Assembly: GCF_016801865.2 (NCBI RefSeq)
Contig: NC_068939.1
Location: 182,744,034-182,808,033, forward strand
Reading direction: 5' to 3'
Origin: Culex pipiens pallens
Lineage: Eukaryota; Arthropoda; Insecta; Diptera; Culicidae
DNA length: 64,000 bases
Position numbers and translations under genes: made by a program. Shown piece by piece: positions 23,943-36,920 of this stretch. Each line of letters starts with the position of its first letter. The stretch's first letter is position 1. The notes under the pieces are model-generated. The model worked only from the letters and a program-made list of their open reading frames with translations. It had not been told where the DNA came from and ran no database searches.

Positions 23943-26130
23943 CCTTATTTAATCTAGTGCCTCAGTCACAACTTTCCCTAGCTGATAAAGCTAATCCCTT
24001 AATCCTAATCATTATTCCCACGGTGCATTAAAGGTCACCCATCGACAATCAAGCACACGGCAGCTATCACGCGCAATCGAAAATCGCTCACACTCTGCAT
24101 CGGACAAATCCCCTTTCACCCTTTCAATTAATTGTACCTCGTTCGAATCTAATTTATCGGGGGGGCGATAAGCAATTACAGTGTCATTCTGGAATTAATA
24201 ATCACCGTCAGGCATTCGCGCGCACACATACTCACACATTCATCCACACGGTGACGTACAAACAATCATAATCAATTGGATTTATTGCGATTGCTTTGCG
24301 CAAATATTTATCACCTCTGGAGCAGCATGTGGTGGGAGGGCGAATTGACTACATCAAGCTGTAAGCTCTATATGCGTTTGTTTATGGTTCGTTAAACAGG
24401 TTAGTCTACATTGAGGCGAAGGAAGATTAACTGTTGAATTTGATGGAGGGTTCGGTTGTTAACTGGGCAATCGTATTGTAACAAAATGACTTAAATATGA
24501 TTGAAGACATTTTGAGCTAAAAAAACGAAAAACAAACAAAATTAAAATTGTGTAAAACCAATAATACCTGTTACTCCTCACAGCTGCCACTGTATCCCTG
24601 GGATCAATCTGATTAAGTGAGTCAAATCAATCAATCAATTAGCATTATCCGGTGGAAAATCTTTGACCTGGCGAGCACAAATCGCATTACCGGCTCTACT
24701 CCTAGCCTTCTCCAACCTCCGACGCAGTTCGCTTCATTAGTTCGGCTCACGTTCCGACAATTAATTTGCCATCAGTGCTTCCTCCACCGCTTCAAGCATA
24801 TCGGTGGAGGACAATTCCTGGTTCTTCGTGGAAGCGATAGATGGCGTAATCTTGTGCCACAGATTGAAGGTGATTTTGCCACCGAGAGGAAAAGTTTTCA
24901 AGAAGCTTACAATCGCTTATCGACTTTTACGTGACGATTAATTCACACTGCTCGGAGAGGTTGCTTGAATGTTGGATTTATTAGTTTTACTTGACATTTT
25001 CATGTTATTTTTGAACCAAAATACGCTATTTTATGGTTCAATCAAGCACAACTCTCTCAATTTCAAAGAGGATTCAGCTTCATCTCATCCCAGCTTCCGG
25101 CGAAAGGTAACTTTTTAATTATCGCTCTCTCGGACATGCCAACACATCATTAGGGTGTTCCGTTGGAATGAAAGAAAAACTTTCCACCGAGAGGAGGCAC
25201 TCACACAAAGGTGAGCAAAAACAAAAATCCGAATCCCAATCGCCGCAGGACCGTTTGTCATTAGCAGTTTCGGCATCGTGTGAAAAGGTGGCCTCGTTCG
25301 GTTACCACCGGTTCAGGGGTCCGGTTTCACCTGGAGAATCACAAAAGAGCGAGTGTCCACTTAGCTTTCTGACTGATTGATTTTCTGGTCGGTGGATGCA
25401 AACACAAGAGACTTCACAGAGGTTCGCTAGAATAAAAAAAAACTCCCCGGTTTGAAACAGAATCTGTCTTTGATTTCGACACGTGCGCGCGATGGCCGTC
25501 AGATGAGACAGATCGTGTTTCCAGAATGGAAAGATAACATCCGGTAACGACCTCCAGCCCCTAGGGGGGATGATGGGTGGTCGTTGGGACTGAAAATGGC
25601 CTCACACGTGGACAAGGCCGGGTGAGCCTGTTTGCCCATTGATGCTCGATTTTCGATTGAATGCTTCTCCCATTGGTACTTTTAATTAAAAATCGGATGC
25701 TCAACTGAGTTTGATTCGAATCAGGAAGGATTATGGAGCTTTTTTTTCCGTTTTCATACAGGTTTTTTTTTTTTGTTAAAATAAATGATGTAGTTTTCTA
25801 CCTCAATTCTGCAAAAAATTTAAGGTGATTTCAAAAGTCTGTAAAAATATGTCAATGCGTTCAAGCAATATATATATTTTTTTTGCTGTTATAGAGATGA
25901 AAAAACAGTGCCAAAATCAATAAAAATAACACATGAACAGGCAATGTTAAACTTGATTTATTTGTAACATTTGTTCGTTGCAATAGGACTGGCATGAGTA
26001 TATTTTAAAAATATGTTAAATTTTGCTTAAGTGCAAAACGGGCAAGATGGGAATAATACGAACAACGAATGAAATAATTTATATAATGTGTAGAACTTAG
26101 TTAATTGGATAGAGATATTGGCCCCATATT
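23943..26130. other. Mixed-composition DNA, no supported gene
   Basis: The interval 24000-25700 is less AT-rich and free of obvious repeats, so it may be older single-copy host DNA. Open frames at 24617-24934 and 25168-25380 (plus) have no recognisable domains, signal peptide or membrane segment. I see no exon with convincing splice sites. Confidence 0.4.
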
Positions 26131-26138
26131 ATGAGTAC

Positions 26139-27703
26139 TAGGGTGGCTCGACATGATCGATTTTACAGAACAGGCATTTTCCGGTCCCATTTGGGCCCCC
26201 AAACAACCCCTCAAAATTTAGGAGCGATTGGATTTGACCCGGCTTTCCACAGAGCGATTCAAATTTGATGGAAATTTGTATGGGAAACCTCTCTTTTTAC
26301 ATTTTAATTTTTATAATTTTCTTAGGAAAAGTTGCTAAGCTACGTATTCCGAGAAATTTTAACATTGTTGGAAGACAGGGTGGCACATCTACAGGGTGTC
26401 AACCCATTTCTAGCTTCTATTTAAGACCTTTTTGATCAATGTAAAGTGGGCGAAAAAGAGTTGCGCATGATAAAAAACAGTTTCCGATCTTGCAAATTTA
26501 ATTTTACATAAAAAATGAGGGTCGAAAATTGTCGAAAAATTGTCAAACTCCAAACTTTTGAATGGCTTAAAAAACACCAAATTAATAAAACAAATTCTTG
26601 AAAAGTAACAGATTTTTGTAATATTTACGTACCATTTTTGTATGAACAGCTGCCAAAATTGTATTGGTGAACCAATAATACAAAATGGCTTCTTTGTTGA
26701 TAGGGAAGGCCTCCACAAAGTTTGAGCCAGATAAAAAAAATAATAAAAATAGTAGAAATCGGCCGATTTTGTAGAGATTGCTCCAATGTCCTAAAAATTT
26801 TTACAGAAGAAATTCCATTATTCAACATTCTTTCATTTTATACAGAAAAAATACATTTGATCGGAAAGTTGTCAAACTAGCATCTTTACTTTGTTACCGT
26901 GTTTTCAATCGATTCCCCAGGAAATTTTATGTGAAAAACTGACTTTTTACGATTTTTTGATCAGCCTCCTTTTGCGTAGCAGGTCTATTTTGCGATTTGT
27001 ACTCTTTTTCGCCCACTTTACAGTGATCAAAAAGGTCTTAAAGAAATGGGTTGACACCATGTAGATGTGCCACTCTGTCTTCCAACCATGTCAAAATTTC
27101 TTGGAATAAGTAGCTTAACAACTTATCCTAAGACACAAACGCTTTAAAAGTTCACCAGTAGAAGTTAGGGCTTAGTTGACACCCTGTAGGTGTGTCACCC
27201 TGCATGTCAATAATTTTAAATAAAAGCCACATTCATATATAACAACTATTTCTAAGACACCATTTTGCTAGGTTGCTTCCTTATCACGATAAAAAATAAG
27301 ATATCAAAATATCTACCGAAGTACTGGCAGTGTTGGCAAGAAATATAATTTTCAGCACTTATTTTGACATGCCTCTTTTAAAAACTCTGTATCTTTTTCC
27401 AGAAGCAAGATAGGACCATACTTTCTTGAGGAAAGTTTTAGAGGACATTCAGCACTATACTTCTACGGTGTTAGTTTTTAAATTGAGTGTAAAATGAAAA
27501 TTATAAAAATCAAAATGTAAAAAATAGGGTTTTCCCATACAAATTTTCATACAAATTTGAATCGCTTTGTGGAAAGCCGGGTCAAATACAATCGCTCCTA
27601 AATTTTGGTGGGTTGTTTGGGGACCCAAATGGGACCGGAAAATGCCTGTTCTGATTGAATAAGTCCATTTTGAATTTTTCCCATACAACTTCAAGCCACC
27701 CTA
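26139..27703. mobile_element. hAT-type foldback element, 1.57 kb
   Basis: The inverted ends are TAGGGTGGCT on both sides. The flanks ATGAGTAC (26131-26138) and ATGAGTAT (27704-27711) form an 8-bp duplication with one mismatch that fits nTnnnnAn. The outer arms (26160-26330 and 27490-27660) match in inverted orientation, for example CCATTTGGG and the AGGAGCGATTG block. A second inverted pair lies inside (around 26370-26465 and 26995-27095, including CAGGGTGGCACATCTACAGG). The right arm carries an extra unmatched segment at about 27165-27450. There is no transposase, and open frames inside are chance. Confidence 0.78.
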
Positions 27704-27714
27704 ATGAGTATTCT

Positions 27715-28918
27715 CACGGTGTGTTTTTCAGAACAAACTAATGATAAAAAATTCGGTATGTCTGATATTTGGCACCATGAAAGAAGGGCTCTTTCCCGAC
27801 ATTTTGCGGGGTATACCGAAATATTTCGTCGAGGGATCTAGAGCAACTTTTTTTTTGAAGATTATTTTTCGATTTTATGGGATATTTGTTCAAAAACATC
27901 GCAGAAAATCGGTGCATTCATGTTGATATCACTCAAATTTCTTATGAATATACCTTGGGGACTCTAACCAATTATATTTGACCAATATTTGACCTCCAAT
28001 AAAAAAAAAATCGAACCAAATTTACCAGATTTCTAGCTGACTTTGAAATTACCCCAAAATCCAAGCTGGAAACCCCGATACGACCGAAAATAAATCTTTT
28101 CTTTGTACAATTTGGTATGAAAATATAACAACACATTGCTCGGATACGGATTTGAGCATCAAACAATGCAAAACATGGATTATTTAATAAATAAGATGTT
28201 TATTACCCAATAAGTTCTGAATTTTTTTTTCGATCCTCTGCCACATCACATTCTTACATTTTAAAAAGTTTTAGAATCAATCACATTTTAGAAAACAGTT
28301 TTCTAAGCAAGTTCCATAAAAAAGTATCAGTTTTGGTTCAATATGAGCAGAGATATGCCCAATATCCTGAAATAAATAGTGCCTTTCTCAAAAATTTCTT
28401 AATTTAATTACCTTTCACATGATGGGCACTGCTCACTGAGTTTTATAATGAATGCTTTAGAATAATGTTCATGAATTTCGTCATAACTTGTTATAATTTT
28501 AATGTTTCAATAAAATTTCATGACAAATTTTACAAAGAAAAGATTTATTTTCGGTCGTATCGGGGTTTCCAGCTTGGATTTTGGGGTAATTTCAAAGAAA
28601 GCTAAAAATCTGGTAAATCTTGTTCGAATTTTTTATTGGAGGTCAAATATTAGTCAAATATGGTTGGTTAGAGTCCCCAAGGCATATTCATAAGACATTT
28701 GAGTGATATCAACATGAATGCACTGATTTTCTACGACTTTTTTGAACAAATATCCCATCAAATCGAAAAATAATCTTAAACAAAAAAGTTGCTCTAGACC
28801 CCCTTCGAAATATTTCGGTATACCCCGCAAAATGTCGGGAAAGAGCCCTTCTTTCACGGTGCCAAATATCAGACATACCGAATTTTTTATCTTTGAGGTC
28901 TCGAAAAAATACACCGTG
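27715..28918. mobile_element. Foldback element, 1.2 kb, abutting its neighbour
   Basis: The ends are CACGGTGTGTTTTTC (left) and its near complement at the right (ending ACACCGTG, 28918). Arms 27715-28107 and 28532-28918 are inverted copies, so the same short peptide frame appears on both strands (27741-27926 plus, 28654-28914 minus). ATTCT flanks both ends (27710-27714 and 28919-28923). It begins 11 bp after the end of the previous element. No transposase is visible. Confidence 0.75.
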
Positions 28919-29109
28919 ATTCTCTATTTAAAATGTTTTAAGTTTTTTATGATTGATAGTAGGTTTTTATGTATCCTAAAAAAATGCATCGGAAAGCTTG
29001 AGGACCTGATAAAGAAGAGTAAATACTATTTAAAGCTTTTTATTTCAGTGCATCTCAGGTGATACCTATTATTGTGATTTAGGAGTTCCTAAAATTATAT
29101 TTTAGTTCT

Positions 29110-29500
29110 ACTCAGGCCTATGCAAATATTTTTCAAAGTTGTTGTCCTTCGGTTGAAGTAACAATCAATAGTCTCAAAATTTCAATGAAAAAAGTGTTTT
29201 AAAATGCATTTTACACTAGGTCAGTTGTTTTGCAATCATTGGTTTTCAAAAAAATTTTAGATTTGACGAAAACAAAGATTTTTGCGAAAAAACTTATTGC
29301 TGTACATCAAAAAGTTAAAACAATACAAAGGATAATAAAGGCAGGGGAATGCATTTAAATTGATTTCAGCTGATTGCACTTCAATTTTCATTGAAATTTT
29401 AAAGTTTTGTGTTAATTATTTGTTTGCCCCATGATTTATTGATTTTTTTTTATTTTTGAGGGAGGGGGGAGGGGGGATGAGGCACTCAGCACTTTGACGT
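29110..29500. repeat. Dispersed repeat, copy B (uninterrupted)
   Basis: This matches the two halves of the repeat at 6960-7166 and 8093-8280 in order, without the foldback that separates them there. Shared blocks include ATGCAAATATTTTTCAAA, CTGTACATCAAAAA and GGGGAATGCATTTAAA. It ends in a G-rich run near 29460-29480. It is non-coding. Confidence 0.55.
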
Positions 29501-31789
29501 TCAATTACAGCTCCAAAATAGTTTTTCCGACTACAAATTTATCACCAAATGTAACATCTTTAGTAAGCACACTGATTTAAAACATTTTCTGAGCGAATAC
29601 TTGTAAATTAAAGCAGCAATAAGCAAAAACTAAAAAAATCGCGACGATTTTTGTTCACTTTGATTGAATTTTAACGACGCACACTGGGTGGCTCAGGTTT
29701 GCCTCGGTCTCCTGTGCTCAATTGACCACTAAATCAAAGTCAGCTTCTAGCAAAATCTTTTTTAAAGTGTCTGTTAACAACTCACTACACCAACAAATCA
29801 CAAAATAAAATCAATGAACTCAGTGACTAAAACTATCAAACAATGTCTTATATTGGATCGCTGAGTTTCAATGAGATGCCTAAATTGCTCCAAAGTATAT
29901 GTGTGTGTGTTTTTAACAGCTAATCAACTTACCGAATTTAACTTATCCAAAATAAGGATTCAATATTTTCAATGTTTTGATTATCTGAAGATCTTGGAAT
30001 AATTGAAGTTCAACATAATCAAAGTAACGAAAGAATTACACAAATTTCGAAATTGAAATAAATCTATATAAAATACATTTTCTTTCTCCAATTTACACAT
30101 TTGCATCTGTTCCCTGTCGACTCATACATGTCTCCACAGGCAGTCACCTAGTAGCAGCAGCAGCAGCAGTAGCAACCGTGATTTAAGTAAGTCACGTAAC
30201 AAATTAACAATGATGTAAAATTCACGACTGCAGCCAAGCCAGCTGTGCAAACCAATTTCCATGGGAAAAAGCTAAAACATTAATTAACATAAGCATAAAA
30301 CAACACCACTTTTCCCTCCAAGCCCCCAACCCCACCACCATGCTGTCTCGCTTACTCTCTTGGGAGGAGGGAAGTTTACTGCCACGTGAAAGTGACGGGG
30401 GACGACCACGTGCAGCAACGGCGACCCGAGCGTGCGAAAAATCCGTAATGACACGGAAGTGGGTTCTACGGGTGGAGCTTCTGAAAGCGTTTTTTTTTTC
30501 TTTTTTTGGGGGCAAACTGCAAGTGGGTGCAGAGTGCTGAGTAAATGTTTTGTTGATTTCATGCAAAACTCGTAGCGCTGAAATTTTAATTTTGTTTAAA
30601 TTGTTTGAAACTATTATTTTTTTGTTTGGGCGAAACCAAAAATGCCAGCAGTCTCTGAGTTCCGGCAAATCCCTGACACAGCCAATCAAGTTGGCCTGCT
30701 GTGAGAAAATGGGAAGACAGTCCTAGAAACAGCTCCAACCCCGTAACCACACCTGTTGCGGTGAGCCCCGTTTGGTCCGGCATGGCCTGCTGCTGCTGCT
30801 GCAACAAGGTTCCGCCCGTTTCTTCCAGAACTCATCGGACGGTATAAATCACTCTGACCACGTGAAATCACATTACCCAGCACAACAACACAGCACACAC
30901 ACACACTCTGGGTGAGAGATGTTGCTTCACGTTTTGCTGGATGTAATTGGTTTACCTCCGGCGGCAGCACCAACGGCATGGCTAACTTGATTTCTTGGAC
31001 AAGATTTGCCCGGTGGAGCTTTGCTGATGGGAAGAATGTGAAAAGAATAGAAATGCTTGTGAGCTTTAGTTTGGTTGAGATGTGAGATTAAATATTTTAT
31101 TTTAACGGCTACACTGCTGAAATCATTTTGGAACAAAGTAATATTTTTTTTAAATTATACAGTAAAATTTGATTCAAAAAATTGGGTAACAAATGCTTAA
31201 AAACCGTAACAAGTTCCCAAAACTTACTACGAATCTCTTCACCTCGTCAAACCTTTTTTCCCTCGTTTCTTCGTAACCAGCAAGCCCACACCAGATGGTC
31301 ATCGTTCCGGTCCCTAATTGAATAACTGACATTCCTGCGGATTGGCCCCCAGAGGGAACCAAAAGTTGGCAGAAGAAATTTGTTGCTTTCCAGACCGTGG
31401 GCAACTTTTTACCCTTTTTTGCGCGTGCACCACCTTCCCGGGCGTTGAAAAGCTATGGGCAAACTTTTTTTTTATATCAATTTTCCATTTCACATAAACT
31501 TGGACCGAAATACTTTCCTCGGAGTCCTCGGACGCAACAGCCGCCACGGCCGGGTGTCCTTCTGGGAACTTTTTCCAATTTTTTACCACCGAAAAAAAAA
31601 CACTCACACTTACACCCACCAAATCAAGATTGAATCTTTTCCCGAAAGGACGAAAAAAAAAACGAGGGTCGCACTTTGAAAAGGTAAAATATTTGTAGTA
31701 TTTAGTTCATAAAACAAAGTCGAATCCCTCTTGACCAAACAACAGCAAATAACCAACGAAAAAAAAAGGTAACCCTCGGGAGGCTCGTA
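29501..31789. other. Mixed-composition DNA, no supported gene
   Basis: Richer-GC blocks at 30120-30560 and 30620-31000 include short CAG/CTG triplet runs (30157-30170 and 30787-30801). Open frames overlap on both strands without recognisable content. This could be untranslated or regulatory host sequence, but I cannot support a gene. Confidence 0.4.
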
Positions 31790-32190
31790 TTTCGGGCCTG
31801 CCTGTTCCGGAACAGGGTTAACAAGGGACTGGGGCTGAGGTGGTCCTTGTTGGAATTGATTTCTACGAGAAGATAACAAAGTGGTGCGAGACCGAGTTGA
31901 CAGCATACCTCGAGGGGAAATTGATCCTTCGATGGTCGGCGCAGGACAAATTCCGGTGGTCATTAGGGGGGGGAGGATACACTTAGTGGTTCCGCCTGCA
32001 GAGTAGGGACTATCGCCATCGAATTCCATCCTTGGAATGGGAATTTCATCGCCGAGGCGCAGTTATACGGCTAATGGATTCCATTGTGATGCTTGGAACG
32101 GCAGATTGTATCGACAATGTTGGGCATTGTTGAAATTTGATATTGTGCCTGATATTGTTACTGCTGCTATTGGAATCAGGAGAAAGGGAG
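31790..32190 (-). pseudogene. Possible decayed or partial coding stretch, unknown protein
   Basis: On the minus strand a frame starting at 32029 reads MEFDGDSPYSAGG, then TEGSISPRG-like and QFQQGPPQPQ segments, ending near PKYEPPEG at about 31795, after which composition reverts to T-rich. Upstream (32046-32243, minus) another frame reads SLSPDSNSSSNN to ITAPRR and stops. A frameshift near 32045 would join the two into one Ser/Pro/Gln-rich low-complexity protein. A run of G at about 31967-31975 is another likely slip site. No domain is recognisable, and the opposite strand is also partly open, so this may be chance. A host exon with errors or a dead gene are the alternatives. Confidence 0.25.
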
Positions 32191-32800
32191 CGTTCTTTTA
32201 TTACGGAACGCAAAATTGGTATTCTCAAAAAGTCATTTAACAATATTCATTCATCTTTACAAATATCCATATCCATCCATACAAATTTAGCAATGATTTA
32301 TTTTAAAAAATTTAAAAAAATCGGAAAAAATGTTCGGAAAAAACTAGTTATAATTTTAAAATGGGGCCCTTTTTAGGATTTCTTTGGATCAAATGCTTTT
32401 ATATTGCAAATTCAATTTAAACCCATGAAGTGACGTCTAAATTTCTATTAGAACGTGCAATTTACCATTACCAAATTACACATGATAGAAATCGTAAAAT
32501 GAGCATTTTATTTTATCACTTAAAAATTATTTTCAAGATAATTTTCATTTGATCTTAGGTTAAGTTGTTTTTCAATGTTTGTACAATGATTACTTGATGT
32601 AATCTAACATAATTTTAGCTATTTTAAGAGTTTTTGTTTGTAGCTTTAACCTGTTCAACTTTGACCTTATTTCTGTATACAATAAATGGCTTGCTCTTAA
32701 GTATATTTGTGAGATAAAAATACGAATCTAATCTAATCCAATAGCAACGTATTTTGAAATAAAATTTCAAAAAAAATACAAATTCATTATTTTTTTTATT

Positions 32801-34422
32801 GAGCAGTTCTCTCAGATATCAGTCATTCGATTTTTTTTTGTATTTTTTACTCCGACTGAAACTTTTTTGGTGCCTTCGGTATGCCCAAAGAAGCCATTTT
32901 GCATCATTAGTTTGTCCATATAATTTTCCATACAAATTTGGCAGCTGTCCATGTAAAAATGATGCATAAAAATTCAAAAATCTGTATCTTTTGAAGGAAT
33001 TTTTTGATCGATTTGGTGTCTTCGGCAAAGTTGTAGGTATGAATATTGACTACACTGAAAAAAAACGATACACGGTAAAACAAATTTTGTTGATTTTTTA
33101 CTTAACTTTTTGTCACTTGATTTGCAAAAAAACACTATTATTATTTTTTTTATATGTTTTAGAGGACATAAAATGCCAACTTTCCAGAAATTTCCAGGTG
33201 GTGCAAAAAATCTTTGACCGAGATATGAATTTTTTAATCAATACTGATTTTTTCTAAAAATCGAAATATTGGTCGCAAAAATTTTTCAACTTCATTTTTC
33301 GATGTAAAATCAAATTTGCAATCAAAAAGTACTTAAGTGAAATTTTGATAAAGTGCATCGTTTTCAAGTTAAAGCCATTTTCAGGTGACTTTTTTGAAAA
33401 TAGTCGCAGTTTTTCATTTTTTAACATTAGTGCACATGTTTGCCCACTTTTGAAAAAAATATTCTTGAAAGGCTGAGAAAATTCTCTAAATTTTGCTTTT
33501 ATGAACTTTGTTGATACGACCCTTAGTTGCTGAGATATTGCCATGCAAGTGTTTAAAAACAGGAAAATTGATGTTTTCTAAGTCTCACCCAAACAACCCA
33601 CCGTTTTCTAATGTTGATATCTCAGCAACTAATGGTCCGATTTACAATGTTAAAATATGAAACATATGTGAAATTTTCCGATCTTTTCAAAAAAAACATT
33701 TTTAAACCAAGACTAACAAATTTGGCCCTTTTGAAATGTAAGTCTTGATTTTTTTTCTTGATTTTTTTTGTGTGCACTAATTTAAAAAAATGAAAAACTG
33801 CGACAATTTTCAAAAAAAAAAACCTTAAAATGGCCTATACTTGAAAACGGTGCACTTCATCAAAATTTCACTAAAGTACTTTTTGATTGCAAATTTGATT
33901 TTACATCGAAAAATGTAGTTGAAAAATTTTTGCGACCAATATTTCGATTTTTTGAAAAAACAGTATTGATTCAAAAAATCATAACTCGGTCAAAGATTTT
34001 TTGCACAACCTGGAAATTTCTGGAAAGTTGGCATTTGATGTCCTCTAAAACATATCAAAAAATGAAAAAAATTAAAAATAGTGTTTTTTGGCAAATCAAG
34101 TTTTAGTGACAAAAAGTTAAATAAAAAATCATCAAAAATTGTTTTTACCGTGTATCATTTTTTTCCAGTGTAGTCAATATCCATACCTACAATTTTGCCG
34201 AAGACACAAAATCGATCAAAAAATTCCTTCAAAAGATACAGATTTTTGAATTTTCACATATCATTTTTGTATGGACAGCTGCCCAATTTGTATGGAAAAT
34301 TATATGGACAAACTAGTGATGCAAAATGGCTTCTTTGGGCATACCGAAGGCACTAAAAAAGTTTCAGCTGGATAAAAAAATACAAAAAAAAATCGAATGA
34401 CCGAAATCTCAGAGGATTGCTC
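32801..34422. mobile_element. Foldback element, 1.62 kb, arms about 0.74-0.8 kb
   Basis: The left end reads GAGCAGTTCTCTCAGATATC and the right end is its near complement (AGAGGATTGCTC). Arms 32801-33538 and 33618-34422 are inverted copies for nearly their whole length around a spacer of about 80 bp (33539-33617). TATT borders both sides (32797-32800 and 34423-34426), a possible 4-bp duplication. There is no coding function. A fragment of the same family (the TTTGCCGAAGAC block) is at 43549-43630. Confidence 0.8.
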
Positions 34423-34426
34423 TATT

Positions 34427-35496
34427 GTGAAAATGTTCGTTTTTACTACTTGTCATCTTATAGATTAACCGGTACGTGTCAGGATGACAAGAGAAAATGT
34501 TAAAATATCAGTTTAACAATACGACTCATTTTTTGGTAATGATTGAGGAAGCTACCAGCAACTAATGACTTGATGTAAATGCTTTTGTTGAGTTGAACCA
34601 AAAAATGTTGCTTTGAGGGATGAATAAAAAATTGTTTATTTATATTTGTTTATTTATATGTGGTCTGGAACACCAGCTTGCGTTAACCATAAAACAATGT
34701 TACTTTGCTACGCTACGCAATGTTGTAGACAGAAACCGCAACGTTACACCTACCTTAATTAATCGTGAAATTTTAACCAGTTTTAATAACCTCATTAGTT
34801 TGGTAAACACAACACCTTCAATCCGTTAAAATCCCAAGCACACACACAGTCACACGCTTTGCACCGTCCACCGTTGATTACCTCTCGGGCCGATTTTTTC
34901 CTCTCAATTTATCAGTTCATCAATGCTTCTCGCATATGGTCGACGAACGACGTGTTATAAATTTTTAATGACCAGCATAATTGAAAACGACCCGGTCCCA
35001 CACGATCAGCAGCAGCTTGCAGTTTTCACTCAGTTTATGAGTGTCAGTGTGTGTGTGTGTGAGCTTTTAATGTATGTGGGCCTAAAAGACTCTCTACCCG
35101 CAGCAGCAGACTCCGTTTGGACTCCGCTTCCTGCCCGAAAAAGAGGATGACCAAATCACAAAGCAGCACCATAAATCGGTTTATAGTGACACTAATTAGA
35201 ACAATAAACAATTATTATCCAATTAAAATTATAATCAAATAAATTTCACTCTTGTCTATCGTTTTTGGGGAGGGGGGGTTTCGCTCACACACAGATACAC
35301 GTGAAATGGACTCTATGTTGGACACTCGGGAGCGCACACATACAGAAGCACTCATTTGACAGATAGACAGATCTCTTCGGACGCAATGCTCGCGCTTTTT
35401 AACTTTAAATAGTTGATTTCGGATGGAAATTTGGTTTGTTCTACAGAACTGAATATCCCGCTGAAAATAAGCTCGAAAGCAGTTCCATACCAAATG
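34427..35496. other. Mixed-composition DNA, no supported gene
   Basis: I see no gene here. The stretch 34840-35150 is GC-richer, with short CAG runs and a GTGTGTGTGTGTG run near 35047-35060. Overlapping frames on the minus strand near 35215-35666 partly read through the adjoining satellite and are not genes. Confidence 0.4.
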
Positions 35497-36010
35497 AAAA
35501 CATTGATGAGTAAGTTAGTGAGTGAGTGAGTTAGTGAGTGAGTTAGTGAGTGAGTTAGTGAGTGAGTGAGTGAGTGAGTTATTGAGTGAGTAAGTGAGTG
35601 AGTAAGTGATTGAGTTAGTGAGTGATTAAGTGAGTGAACTAGTGAGTGTCTGACTGTGTGGATCAATCGGATCGCGCTCTGGACTCACAATCCAGAGGTC
35701 GCCGGTTCAATCCCGAGGCGGACGCAAAAATTTTAAGTGTTAATATAGGTATTCGGTGCCCTCTCCCAGTGCCATACCTTCACGCTTAAGAGACCCGGGA
35801 GGCGGAGTCTTGTCGCAAAAAGAATGATACACGCCTGTGGATCCGTTGACTAAACCGTAAGGTTTAAGAGGGCCACATTATAAGGTGTTACGTCGATTCC
35901 GATTCCGAGCTAGTGAGTGAGTTAGTGAGTGAGTGAGTGAAAGAGTGAATAAGTGATTGAAATGGTTAGTAAGTTAGTGAGTGAGTTTGTGTGTGAGTGA
36001 ATGTTTGAGC
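35497..36010. repeat. GTGA-type satellite, interrupted by a SINE
   Basis: GTGAGTGAGTTA and its 4-bp subunit GTGA repeat from about 35505 to 35648 and again from 35910 to about 36010. The two parts form one array split by the SINE. The minus-strand frame through it (Thr-His-Ser-Leu repeats) is a by-product. Confidence 0.88.
35649..35909 (+). mobile_element. tRNA-derived SINE with 10-bp target duplication
   Basis: CTAGTGAGTG occurs at both borders (35639-35648 and 35910-35919). The head holds an A-box-like TGGATCAATCGG, an anticodon-arm-like CTGGA/TCCAG hairpin with loop CTCACAA, and a B box GGTTCAATCCC at about 35704. The T-arm pairing is poor, so it is tRNA-derived rather than a tRNA. The body (about 180 bp) ends in ATTCCGATTCCGAG, a short tandem tail. 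Pol III transcription from the internal boxes and mobilisation by a LINE are inferred from how SINEs of this class work. Confidence 0.8.
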
Positions 36011-36920
36011 ATGTTAGACACCAAAAAATTGTCATATTATTTTACTCATAAAAAATAAAATTTTCATAAATTTTCTAGGCTACTTGGACGAAAATCTGAA
36101 GTTTTGAGCATCCTGTTTTAATAACAATCTGCGAATTTCCGCAGTTCACCGTGGACCGCTTTACCAACCCCACATCCGCTGCATCGTAATAAAACGCCTG
36201 GAAATGCCAGAATCGTTCCGCGCTAATTGATTTATGTTTTACATTAATTTTACACGACGCCTCGCCGTGACGCACCCAGCATCACCCTACCGCGCTGTAG
36301 TAGGCCATGATGGCGTAAAAAAACACACACTTTACAAAACATTGCAGCCATTTTTCGCATTGTTGAGCTCCCGGGGGAAATTCCGAGCATGGCAGGTATC
36401 CATGACAACGTCAAATGTTATACGCGCGAGAGAATCTGCTTTCATGGCCTACTCCTGCTGCTGTTCAAAAGTGAAAAGGATAAATGAACCAGGTGGGAAA
36501 GTGAGGAGGGTAAAGTGAGCGATTTGCATTTTTGAAACCATCGGCATCGAGTGCGTTTGCCATAATTCAATGTGTGCCATCAAGGACTCGTGAGCCGTGC
36601 GAAATTCGATCGATATTTATGGAACGATAGTCATCTTCAATCTCCGGATTTTGAGGGCGCACTTGGCAGCGACGGAATGTGTGAATCTCTATTTGCGGGG
36701 GAAGGGGCGATGATGCCTGAAGGGTGAAAGTGAATGGCTGCGATGTCACGTGTCATAAATCTTGGCGTTCGACCAAATCGCAGACACCGAGCAATACGGG
36801 ATGTCATTTCATTAGGGAAGGATAATATGGCCGTAGCAATTTGAATTTAACAAAGTAAAAATCCTGAAATACAAAGGAAGATTTTTTCTAGATATCAACA
36901 CATTCATACAAAATAAACAA
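36011..36920. other. Mixed-composition DNA, no supported gene
   Basis: The stretch 36075-36800 is moderately GC-rich with no repeats. Short frames on both strands show nothing recognisable. Confidence 0.4.

Noticed and set aside
35352..35666. Minus-strand frame of 104 codons with SLTHSLTH repeats
   Set aside because: It reads through the GTGA satellite. The repeat length makes it open without selection.
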